From assembly GCA_029939535.1 (NCBI GenBank), contig JAOZST010000010.1, forward strand, positions 1 through 39,230: DNA of 39,230 nucleotides, written 5' to 3'. Positions 8,849-16,790 of this stretch are shown piece after piece. Numbering within the stretch: position 1 is the first letter of the stretch; the number at the start of each line of letters is the position of its first letter. Under the pieces are notes generated by a model. That model was not told the origin of the DNA. It worked only from the letters and a program-made list of their open reading frames with translations, and did not search any database. Both the position numbers and the translations under genes were made by a program. The stretch comes from NBML01 sp029939535 (GTDB taxonomy: Bacteria > Desulfobacterota > Desulfobacteria > Desulfobacterales > Desulfobacteraceae).

Positions 8849-9862
8849 ATGGAAGATGCACTGGATTCTAAAAATATGCCCGGTTGTCAAAAGGCAGCTA
8901 TCTTTTTGATGGCAATGGGCGAAGAGTATGCCACCAAAGTGTTTGGAAAAATGAATGAACAGGAAATTTCTGAGATAGCCTTTGAAATGTCAAAAATTGA
9001 TAGCATTACTCCTGAGATGCTTAAAGCAGTTTCAATTGATTTTGTTGAAAAATTTGAAGGTGAATCAAAAATGATCATTGAAGGGGAATCCTTTATTAAA
9101 AATATTGTTAATAAAACATTGAAAGAAAAGGAAGCCAGGGCTATCCTTGAGGACCTTGAAAAAAAGAAACAGGAAAAACCCTTTATCTGGAGTCGGAATG
9201 TCAATGTCGGGACCCTTGCAGGATATGTTGAAGGAGAGCACCCCCAGACCATTGCCATGATTCTTGCACATATGCCTTCGGAGATATCTTCGGAAATTTT
9301 AATGAGTCTTCCCGAGGAACAAAAAGGGGATATTTCCTTGAGAATTGCAAGATTGGGTCAGATTTCTGAAGATGTGGTAAGGGATGTGGATGAAGCCTTA
9401 AAATTAGAGCTGAGTGGTGCTGTTGGTCCTGGAGGAAAGGCCGGCGGCCTGCAAGTGCTTGTGGATATTATTAATGGGGTTGATAAAACAACAGAAGATG
9501 CGGTAATGGAATTTGTTGAGGAAGATGATGCAGAAATGGCCAATGATATCCGGAATCTGATGTTTGTTTTTGAGGATCTTACAAGTATTGATGATTCAGC
9601 CATGCGGGAAATTCTTAAGAAAGTTGAAGGTCAGCAGCTGACATTTGCTCTTAAAACAGCCACTGAAGAGATGAAAGAAAAAATATTCTCCAACCTGTCC
9701 CAGAGAGCGGGTGAGATGCTTAAGGACGATCTTGAGGCCATGGGCCCTGTTCGCCTGGCAGAGGTTGAAGAGGCCCAGCAGGCAGTGGTAAGGGCGGCCA
9801 AAGAACTTGAGGCCGATGGTACCATAACCCTTGGGAAAGGAAAGGATGATGTCCTTGTCTGA
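8849..9862 (+). CDS. fliG: Flagellar motor switch protein FliG
   Basis: A 337-residue switch protein linking FliF to FliM and carrying the torque helix that touches the stator. The EHPQT motif typical of FliG is at residues 130-134. The C-terminal domain (FVFEDLTSIDDSAMREILKK onward) contains the alternating charged residues of the torque surface. Its 3' end overlaps the start of fliH, so the two are probably translationally coupled. Confidence 0.97.
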   Translation: MEDALDSKNMPGCQKAAIFLMAMGEEYATKVFGKMNEQEISEIAFEMSKIDSITPEMLKAVSIDFVEKFEGESKMIIEGESFIKNIVNKTLKEKEARAILEDLEKKKQEKPFIWSRNVNVGTLAGYVEGEHPQTIAMILAHMPSEISSEILMSLPEEQKGDISLRIARLGQISEDVVRDVDEALKLELSGAVGPGGKAGGLQVLVDIINGVDKTTEDAVMEFVEEDDAEMANDIRNLMFVFEDLTSIDDSAMREILKKVEGQQLTFALKTATEEMKEKIFSNLSQRAGEMLKDDLEAMGPVRLAEVEEAQQAVVRAAKELEADGTITLGKGKDDVLV

Positions 9863-10835
9863 TGTTCAAAAAGAAGAGTTCAAACCCATTGATGTAAAAG
9901 GCCTTGATAATTTTGATGAAGAGCTGTCCCATAAAAACATGGACACCAGACCGGATTTGGAACGGTTCAAGATGTTGTTTGATCCCTCGGAGCTTGAAAT
10001 AGAGGAACCAGTTTCTTTTAAGGCCCTATATTCTTTTGATAAACAAACCATTGAAGAGCCTTTTAAACCTTTGATTGAGGGGACAGGGAAAAACCGGGCT
10101 GAAAACTCTGGGGAAGGTGATATCCTGAAAACTCAGGAAAATGAAGATGCAATACAAGAGGAAGAACCTGAAATTTCTCTGAAAGACCAGGCCTTTGAAC
10201 AGGGATATACAAAGGGCTTTGACCAGGGCTTGGTCCAGGGTGAGGAAAAGGGGTTGGCCCAGGGCCATGAGCAGGGATATGTAAAGGGAGAGGCCCAGGG
10301 GTTTGAAAAAGGGGAAACACAAGGGTTTGCCAAAGGGAAAGAAGACGGCTTTGAGAAGGGATATCAGGAGGGCAGGGAAAAAGCGGAAGCTGAAGCCCGA
10401 AAGGAAATCATTGAAATCTTAGAACCCCTGAAAAAAGTATTGAATAATGCTGATCTCATGTTGGAGCAGTTGATCGAAAAATATGAAGCCCAGATTATAT
10501 CATTAATTTTTAAAATTTCAAAAAAAGCTGTGATGGCAAGTTTGCAGTTGGATGATGAGATTGTAAAACATACCATACTTGATGCGTTGAAGCACCTTGT
10601 TGCACCGGAAGAAATAATTTTAAGTGTATCTTCAGAGGATTTTGACTATATTGAGATGATCAAGGATGAGTTTTTTCAGGCCATTGGATCATTGAAACAT
10701 GTGGCTGTTAAGTCTGATCCCCTCATGGATCGAGGGGGGTGCAGGATTGAAACAGCCACTGCAACCATTGCAACAGATCCTGAATCAAAGCTTACTGCCA
10801 TTTATGAAGCAATTTTAAATGCAGGACTATCATGA
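9846..10835 (+). CDS. fliH: Flagellar assembly protein FliH, with long GxxxG array
   Basis: A negative regulator of the FliI ATPase that brings it to the export gate. I start at the ATG at 9846, overlapping the fliG end; ATG 9849 is equally possible. The middle of the protein has fifteen glycines spaced every four residues (from EQGYTKGFDQG to YQEGREK, about 10198-10376). This is the FliH GxxxG hallmark in an extended form. A helix with EKYEAQIISLIFKISKKAV then begins the C-terminal FliH/V-ATPase-E-like domain, which ends with DRGGCRIET, a typical FliH motif. The gene overlaps fliI by 4 nt (ATGA). Confidence 0.94.
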   Translation: MMSLSDVQKEEFKPIDVKGLDNFDEELSHKNMDTRPDLERFKMLFDPSELEIEEPVSFKALYSFDKQTIEEPFKPLIEGTGKNRAENSGEGDILKTQENEDAIQEEEPEISLKDQAFEQGYTKGFDQGLVQGEEKGLAQGHEQGYVKGEAQGFEKGETQGFAKGKEDGFEKGYQEGREKAEAEARKEIIEILEPLKKVLNNADLMLEQLIEKYEAQIISLIFKISKKAVMASLQLDDEIVKHTILDALKHLVAPEEIILSVSSEDFDYIEMIKDEFFQAIGSLKHVAVKSDPLMDRGGCRIETATATIATDPESKLTAIYEAILNAGLS

Positions 10836-12178
10836 AAGAAGATTTTCTGAATAAAATTGATTTTCAAAAATACATCAAGGCAGTTGATGAGGTTAAAACC
10901 ATGCGGCCTGAAGGTCGGATTTCCCAGGTTGTGGGTCTGATAGCCGAGGGGGACAGCCTGGGGCTCGGGATAGGAGGTCTTTGCAGTATTATTAATGATC
11001 ACGGTCAGGAAATCAAGGCTGAAGTGGTGGGGTTTAAACAGGAAAAAGCTTTGTTCATGCCCTATGGAGATATCAGGGGGATAAGCCTTGGAAGCAGGAT
11101 TCTCCCGGTTTCAGCTTCTCCCATGGTAGGGGTGTCTGACCAATTGCTGGGTCGGGTGATTGACGGGATGGGCAATCCCATTGACAGCAAGGGCAGTATA
11201 GAGGCCACCACAGAATATTATCTATATGGAAAACCAGTTGGCCCCATGGAGAGAAAGCCCATTAAAGAGGCTCTGGATGTGGGAGTTGGGGCAATTAACA
11301 GCATGATTACCCTGGGCAAGGGGCAGAGGCTGGCCATTATGTCAGGTTCCGGCGTGGGCAAGAGTGTTCTCATGGGTATGATGACCAAGCACACAAGTGC
11401 CGACGTTGTGGTCATTGGTTTGATCGGAGAAAGGGGCCGTGAGGTAAAGGATTTTGTCAATGATACCCTTGGGGAAGAGGGGTTAAAAAGAGCAGTTGTT
11501 GTTGCGGCCACTTCTGATGCTCCACCCCTTACAAGGATACGGGGTGCCTATCTGGCCACTACCATTGCAGAGTATTTTCGGGATCAGGGTAAAAACGTGC
11601 TTCTTATGGTAGATTCCATTACAAGGTTTGCCATGTCGTCAAGGGATGTGGGACTGGCTGCAGGTGAACCACCAACCACCAGGGGATATACCCCTTCCTT
11701 TTTTGTTCAGATCCCTGTGCTGCTTGAGCGTGCCGGAAGCCTGGAAAGCGGTGGTTCCATCACAGGGATATATACAGTCCTTGTGGAGGGGGATGATTTA
11801 AATGATCCAGTCGGAGATACGGTCCGTTCCATTGTGGATGGTCATATTGTCCTGTCCCGGGATCTTGCAAACAGGGGGCATTATCCAGCCATTGATATCC
11901 TGGCAAGTGTTTCAAGGGTCATGCGTGACGTCAGTGAACCAGACCATATGGCCTTAAGAGAGAAAGCGATTAATGTTATGGCATCCTATAAAAATGCCGA
12001 GGACATGATTACCATTGGCGCCTATGTGGATGGATCTGATCCCCAGGTTGACCTTGCTAAAAAGCTGATGCCCAGGGTCAATCAATTTTTACGTCAGACC
12101 ATGGGTTCAAAGGTGGATTATAAAGCCAGTGTAAAGGGATTGAAAAAGGCGTTGGAGATAAAGAATAAAGCAAAATGA
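10832..12178 (+). CDS. fliI: Flagellum-specific ATPase FliI
   Basis: A 448-residue ATPase of the flagellar type III export apparatus, related to F1-beta. P-loop SGSGVGKS is at residues 171-178. Other family motifs are GERGREVKDF, LLMVDSITRFAMSSRDVGLAAGEPPTTRGY and VLVEGDDLNDPVGDTVRSIVDGHIVLSR. Length is normal. The start overlaps the fliH stop and the 3' end overlaps fliJ, all ATGA-type junctions, implying stoichiometric coupled translation. Confidence 0.97.
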   Translation: MKEDFLNKIDFQKYIKAVDEVKTMRPEGRISQVVGLIAEGDSLGLGIGGLCSIINDHGQEIKAEVVGFKQEKALFMPYGDIRGISLGSRILPVSASPMVGVSDQLLGRVIDGMGNPIDSKGSIEATTEYYLYGKPVGPMERKPIKEALDVGVGAINSMITLGKGQRLAIMSGSGVGKSVLMGMMTKHTSADVVVIGLIGERGREVKDFVNDTLGEEGLKRAVVVAATSDAPPLTRIRGAYLATTIAEYFRDQGKNVLLMVDSITRFAMSSRDVGLAAGEPPTTRGYTPSFFVQIPVLLERAGSLESGGSITGIYTVLVEGDDLNDPVGDTVRSIVDGHIVLSRDLANRGHYPAIDILASVSRVMRDVSEPDHMALREKAINVMASYKNAEDMITIGAYVDGSDPQVDLAKKLMPRVNQFLRQTMGSKVDYKASVKGLKKALEIKNKAK

Positions 12179-12633
12179 AACGCTTTGAATTTAAATTGGA
12201 ATCCTTATTGAATTTTAGAAAACACCTTGAGCAGATGGCCCAGCATGCCATGGCAAAGGCAACCATGGATGTGACGGATTGTGAAAAACGCATTCATTCT
12301 CTTGAGACCTCCCATGGGCAATGGGTCAAAAGACTTGAAAATCTGGTGGAAAAGGGAGTGGGGGCAAAGGAATTTAACCAGCACCATTCTTATCTGGGAG
12401 CTGTGAATCAAATGATTTCCGAAGAAAAACATCAGAAAATTCAATTGAATAAGATCCTTCATGAAAAACTTTTAATATTAAAAAACACAAGCATTGAAAA
12501 AAAAGCTATGGAACGGCTGCGGGAAAAGCAGGCAAAAGAATATGACCTGGACCTGCTTGAAGCAGAACAAAAAGAATTGGATGAAATTTCATCTTTAAAA
12601 ACAGCAAGGGAGATTTTCAATGATATTAAATAA
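12175..12633 (+). CDS. fliJ: Flagellar export protein FliJ
   Basis: A 152-residue, almost wholly helical coiled-coil protein. The N-terminus FEFKLESLLNFRKHLEQMAQ is the FliJ signature, and there is a charged C-terminal half. It serves as the central stalk of the FliI hexamer and as a chaperone-escort factor. It is identified by position after fliI and by the N-terminal motif. It overlaps the following MotE-like gene by 14 nt. Confidence 0.92.
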   Translation: MKRFEFKLESLLNFRKHLEQMAQHAMAKATMDVTDCEKRIHSLETSHGQWVKRLENLVEKGVGAKEFNQHHSYLGAVNQMISEEKHQKIQLNKILHEKLLILKNTSIEKKAMERLREKQAKEYDLDLLEAEQKELDEISSLKTAREIFNDIK

Positions 12634-13273
12634 AAAAGTTATAGTCTTTCTTGTGGTTTGCCTTTTTTTGTTAGGCATCTTTGGTATAGGGTACAATAGG
12701 GACTTTTCTTTTAAGGCGGATGCAGGTACTGCCTTTGCCGAAGATGATGGGAAAAAAGACAAAGTGAAAAAAGAGGGGGAAGAAAAGGTCAATGCCGAAG
12801 ACAAGACCGAAGGAGATAATCCCTGTCCTGAATGTCCTGAATGCCCTGATCCTGCTAAAGTTATTTTAAGGGGTCTTGAAGATAAAAAAAATTTGATTGA
12901 AAAGAACAGAAAAGAACTTGAGCAGGAAAAAAAAGAGCTGGAAAGATATGAAGAACAGATTGATGAAAAACTGGTGGCCTTGGAAAATTTAAAAAAACAG
13001 ATAAAAGGGGACATGACACAGCTGGAAGAAAAGAAAAGTCAGAAAGAGTTGGAAAAAGAAGCAGCCTATGAAGCCAAACTTGGAAGACTTGTAAAAATGT
13101 ATGCTGGTATGAAACCTAAAAATGCAGCTTTGATTGTCGATAAAATGAAACTGGAAGTAGCCCAGGAAATTTTTTTACGCATGCGGGAAGCATCTGCCTC
13201 CCAGATTCTGGCTTTTGTTGATTCTGAAAAAGCCGCTAAAATCAGTGAACGTATGGCCTTTAAAAAAAAATAG
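12620..13273 (+). CDS. MotE-like protein (MgtE N-domain, periplasmic coiled coil)
   Basis: A 217-residue protein. Residues about 6-25 form a signal anchor or signal peptide. A Lys/Glu-rich stretch follows, then a cysteine-proline motif (CPECPECP) at about 71-78. A long coiled coil (about 90-150) precedes a C-terminal MgtE-N-like helical domain (LVKMYAGMKPKNAALIVDKM...AQEIFLRMREASASQIL). Proteins of this type sit after fliJ in many flagellar operons. In rhizobia MotE is a chaperone for the motility protein MotC; the role here is inferred. It is the last gene of the flgB unit, and 317 nt without a gene follow. Confidence 0.8.
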   Translation: MILNKKVIVFLVVCLFLLGIFGIGYNRDFSFKADAGTAFAEDDGKKDKVKKEGEEKVNAEDKTEGDNPCPECPECPDPAKVILRGLEDKKNLIEKNRKELEQEKKELERYEEQIDEKLVALENLKKQIKGDMTQLEEKKSQKELEKEAAYEAKLGRLVKMYAGMKPKNAALIVDKMKLEVAQEIFLRMREASASQILAFVDSEKAAKISERMAFKKK

Positions 13274-13590
13274 AATAAAACACAAGATATCCTATTCCAA
13301 CCCGAATGACACAAATGGAAGAAGGGTTTTGTCCTGCCTTACCCCTCCCCTCATATATAACTCCCCTGAATCTATTCCTTTCTTTTTCTCCCTTAGATGA
13401 TCAGGTAATATTTTCCCATGGATTATTTTCTAAGGGGAAATAAATTCCAAATGCCGGGTAATTTTTTTTAAACAAAAAGGTTTTTATTCTTTAACTATTT
13501 GATTTAAAAGCTTAAATTTTGAATTTTTATTTCTGGCATGATCATTGCTCAATTAAGTCACAAACAAAGAAATTTATCAAAAGGTGTTTT
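13274..13590. other. 317-nt intergenic region before fliK
   Basis: No supported gene. The first 150 nt are pyrimidine-rich without a convincing terminator (only a weak TTTCCC/GGGAAA pairing near 13410-13440). The end carries a sigma-54-type promoter (13534-13549) and an AAGGTG ribosome-binding site at 13581-13586 for fliK. Confidence 0.65.
13534..13549 (+). promoter_or_regulatory. Sigma-54 promoter upstream of fliK
   Basis: TGGCATGATCATTGCT matches TGGCAY-N5-TTGCW at every fixed position. It lies 42 nt before the fliK ATG at 13591, which is the usual distance. Confidence 0.8.
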
Positions 13591-15625
13591 ATGGATTTGA
13601 GTTTTATAGATATAAATAATGCGTTTTCAAGCCTTGTTCAACAGGATTCCCTGGCAAAAGGCCAGCTTGCATTTGAGAATTCCCAAAATTCATATCAATC
13701 CTTCGCAGACAAGCTTAATGGAATACTCAAAGAAGTTAAAACAATTCAAGTATCCAAGGTCAGTGGNNNNNNNNNNNNNNNNNNNNNNNNNNNNNNNNNN
13801 NNNNNNNNNNNNNNNNNNNNNNNNNNNNNNNNNNNNNNNNNNNNNNNNNNNNNNNNNNNNNNNNNNTGGCAAGGCTGTTCCAGTAATAAAAGGCAAACCA
13901 GATATGGCCAAATCATTATTTGGCAAGGCTGTTCCAGTAATAAAAGGCAAACCAGATATGGCCAAATCATTATTTGGCAAGGCTGTTCCAGTAATAAAAG
14001 GCAAACCAGATATGGCCAAATCATTATTTGGCAAGGCTGTTCCAGTAATAAAAGGTAATACTGATACAATAGAGGTGTTTTTTCCGGATGCAGTAGGTCA
14101 GCATCAAAGATTACAATTTCTTACAGATTTTAAGGCTTTTTTTATAGAGTTGTCCAATGGGGATTTGAATAATCTCAGGATGGATGTCCAGGGTTTGGAT
14201 CTGCTGAAAAAAATACTCTTAAAGGCTGGATTTGATTCCGGTGAAGTGGATGAGTTGATGTCCGGGCTATCTGAAAAGATTCAGGACAAAGACTCCGTTT
14301 TTGGAGATCTTAGCCTCAAGGAGGTAATGGACAGCCTTTCTAAACTTTCCACTGAAACTGAAGAAGAATCAGAGGAAGTGATAATTGAAACCTCAGTCCT
14401 GCCTTTTATTACGTCTATGTTAACTTCCCTGGGATTTCCCCTGGAGGAAGTCAGCCAGATTATGTCCCAGGCAGACAGGGGGCAAAAAGGGATAAGCCTT
14501 GATGTAGTGATTGACCAACTCAAGGTCATTGAATCCCAATCCCTGTATACAGGTCAGCTATTTAAAACCCAGGAAGGGGATACTTACTATACGGGGCTGT
14601 TTGAACAATTGGGACTTGTGGTTCCTGAAACTAATACGTCCCGGCTTTCCTTGAATGGATTGATTTTTTCCCTTGAAACACTAAAACAAAAATTTGTTGA
14701 GGCGAAAAATAACACAAGTGAACCAGCCAAAATAAATTTGATCAATAATACAGATAGTTTGAATTCAGATATTGTGGTTAAAGAATCTTTTACCAATCTA
14801 TTTGAATCACTTTTTAAATACCTGGATATTCAACCTGAAAAAACAAGTGTGCCTGAATTTTCCTATGAACAAATCAAAGAACAGTTTAAAAATGATTTAT
14901 TAATCCCGGATAAAAACAATCCAAATAAAAAAGGTCTCTTTTCCCAGGATACGATAAATCCTGGTGTTAAATCAGAGCAGGTTTTAAAAGAGGTTGAATC
15001 CATTTTGTCTGGAAAATCAGGCCCGGCAATAGATACCAAATCCCTTGCCAAGGGAGGAGAAGAAAATGTAAAGCTTCTTAATCCTGACATGGCCAAAGGA
15101 GGAGAAATTTCCCAGTTGGCAGCTTCGGACGTTAAAACAGAATCCATGCCCCTGAATGTCCTTAAAATAAAAGCAACCCTTAATAATCTGCCAAATTATG
15201 TGATGAATCAGGTTGGGAAAAGTGTTGTCAGGGCTATAAATCAGGGCGAAAATACTTTGAACCTACAGTTGAAGCCCCCGGAGCTTGGGCGATTGTTTAT
15301 GACCATAGACAATGTAGGGAATTCCATGAAAGTAAGCATCATTACTGAAAATCATGTTGCCAAAGATATTTTAACTTCCAATATGGGTGAACTTAAAACT
15401 GTTCTGGCAAATGCCGGTATCAGTCTTGAAAAGTTTGATGTGGACATGGACAGTAATTTCAGGCAGTCCATGGCTGATGCAAAAAATCAATCAAGCCAAT
15501 TTGGCAAGAAAAAACAGAATAAGGAAAATAATCTGTTTGATGCCGTTAATGCAGAAGGCAAGAATGACTTTACAGGTGGTATGATTGCCACAATCCAGAA
15601 TGGATCATACCATTTCGTTGCATAA
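13591..15625 (+). CDS. fliK: Flagellar hook-length control protein FliK, interrupted by assembly gap and tandem repeats
   Basis: FliK is exported during hook growth, measures hook length, and switches FlhB from rod/hook to filament substrates. The start is the ATG at 13591 after AAGGTG. The frame before the gap differs from the frame after it; the 100-N gap (13767-13866) is of arbitrary size, so this is not evidence of a frameshift. After the gap come three identical 18-residue repeats (GKAVPVIKGKPDMAKSLF) and a partial fourth. A long acidic region follows, and then the conserved C-terminal hook-control domain with LQLKPPELGRLFMTI (about 15265-15306) and the downstream NAGISLEKFDVDM. True length is unknown because of the gap. 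flgD follows 11 nt later. Confidence 0.9.
13767..13866. other. Assembly gap of exactly 100 N
   Basis: A run of 100 N, the usual scaffolding placeholder. Sequence before it ends AGTGG and sequence after it begins TGGCAAG. Joined through TGG they would read Ser-Gly-Lys-Ala, the start of the 18-residue repeat. The missing piece is therefore probably further repeat units that could not be assembled. Confidence 0.95.
13868..14055 (+). repeat. Perfect 54-bp tandem repeat inside fliK
   Basis: Three consecutive 54-bp units (13868-13921, 13922-13975, 13976-14029) are identical base for base. A fourth unit matches for 26 nt before diverging. The unit is a multiple of three and encodes 18 residues, so copy number can change without breaking the frame. 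The array runs directly up to the assembly gap, so more copies are likely. There are no spacers, so it is not a CRISPR. Confidence 0.97.
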
Positions 15626-15636
15626 AGGAGGACACC

Positions 15637-16743
15637 ATGACTATAAGATCTACCGGAAATACATCCCTTGATACAATCACCAGTTTATATCAATCAAATT
15701 CAAATGAAGAAACTGCAAAAGCAGATGACCTTGGCAAAGATGATTTCCTGACCATGCTTGTGGCTCAGCTTCAGAATCAGGATCCTCTAAATCCCATGGA
15801 AGGTACTGATTTCTCTGCACAGCTGGCCCAGTTTTCATCTTTGGAACAATTGATGAACCTGAACGATTCCATGGATAGTCTGGCATCTTCTTTTTCCAAT
15901 GAATCTGAAAGGGATTTGCTTGAATATATGGGTAAACAGGTCTCAGGCAAGGTCGATTCCATGCAGGTGGAAAACGGAACGGTTTCAGGTGGATTTTTCA
16001 GTTTATCAGAAAATGCAGACGTCATTGTTAACGTTATGGACGATTCCGGTCAAACCATTAAAACCCTTTATCAGGGTACAAAATCCACTGGTGCACATCT
16101 TGTCAATTGGGATGGTACTGATACCAACGGCAATGCCATGGCTGACGGGACTTATAAATATGCAGTTCTTGCCAATACCGGTTACGGGTATCAGGAACTG
16201 CCCACAACGGTTTCAGGTAAGGTGGAAGGCATTGCCTACAGCAATGAAAAACCATACCTGGTGGTACAGGGAGTCCTGGTGGACCCTAAATCATTAACCT
16301 CAGTGGTGGATATTGACGATGAAAACATGTCTGCAGAATCTGTACTAAGCTATATTGGCAATACTATCAGCACGGATCAACCGATTCTTTCCGTTGAAAA
16401 CGGATTGGTATCCGGAAGTGATCTGAGCTTTGATCTTGAACAGCAGGAAGCTGCCACCATAAAAATTTATGATGCCTGGGACATTCTGGTTCAAACCATC
16501 TCCATTGATGAGATATCTGCGGTCCAGGGAGAAAATACGGTCAATTGGAATGCCATTGGTGACAACGGCTATGCAGTTGAGGATGGATTGTATTATTATA
16601 CAGTGGAAACAGGATCTGGAACAGGCAGTATATCTGTTTCAGAGGAGGTCACAGGGATTAGCTATGAAAATGGAAGCCAGTACCTTGTACTCAAGGATAG
16701 TGGAAGACTGGTGTCTATCTCCGGCATTACAGCAGTTAATTAG
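15637..16743 (+). CDS. flgD: Flagellar hook-capping protein FlgD with duplicated C-terminal module
   Basis: A 368-residue hook scaffold/cap protein; typical FlgD has about 220-240. The N-terminus carries the FlgD motif (DDFLTMLVAQLQNQDPLNPM, then QLAQFSSLEQL). The tudor/Ig-like C-terminal module is present twice, at about residues 95-227 and 234-368. Paired landmarks are LLEYMGKQVS/VLSYIGNTIS, MQVENGTVSG/LSVENGLVSG, HLVNWDGTD/NTVNWNAIG, DGTYKYAV/DGLYYYTV and SNEKPYLVV/ENGSQYLVL. It lies between fliK and flgE. AAAGGAGG lies upstream of the ATG. Confidence 0.95.
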   Translation: MTIRSTGNTSLDTITSLYQSNSNEETAKADDLGKDDFLTMLVAQLQNQDPLNPMEGTDFSAQLAQFSSLEQLMNLNDSMDSLASSFSNESERDLLEYMGKQVSGKVDSMQVENGTVSGGFFSLSENADVIVNVMDDSGQTIKTLYQGTKSTGAHLVNWDGTDTNGNAMADGTYKYAVLANTGYGYQELPTTVSGKVEGIAYSNEKPYLVVQGVLVDPKSLTSVVDIDDENMSAESVLSYIGNTISTDQPILSVENGLVSGSDLSFDLEQQEAATIKIYDAWDILVQTISIDEISAVQGENTVNWNAIGDNGYAVEDGLYYYTVETGSGTGSISVSEEVTGISYENGSQYLVLKDSGRLVSISGITAVN

Positions 16744-16790
16744 ACAATAGAATCAGCATTTAAGTTTTATATAAGCACAGGAGAGAGGTT

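Noticed and set aside
10026..10333. Three overlapping antisense ORFs opposite fliH
   Set aside because: They are shadows of the repetitive GxxxG codons; Pro/Phe/Trp-rich translations are expected from that composition.
13868..14055. CRISPR array
   Set aside because: Units are contiguous, without spacers, coding and in frame with FliK; no cas genes are near.
13591..14060. Apparent frameshift in fliK between frame 1 (before the gap) and frame 2 (after the gap)
   Set aside because: The 100-N gap is a placeholder of arbitrary length, so the frame change carries no information about the real gene.
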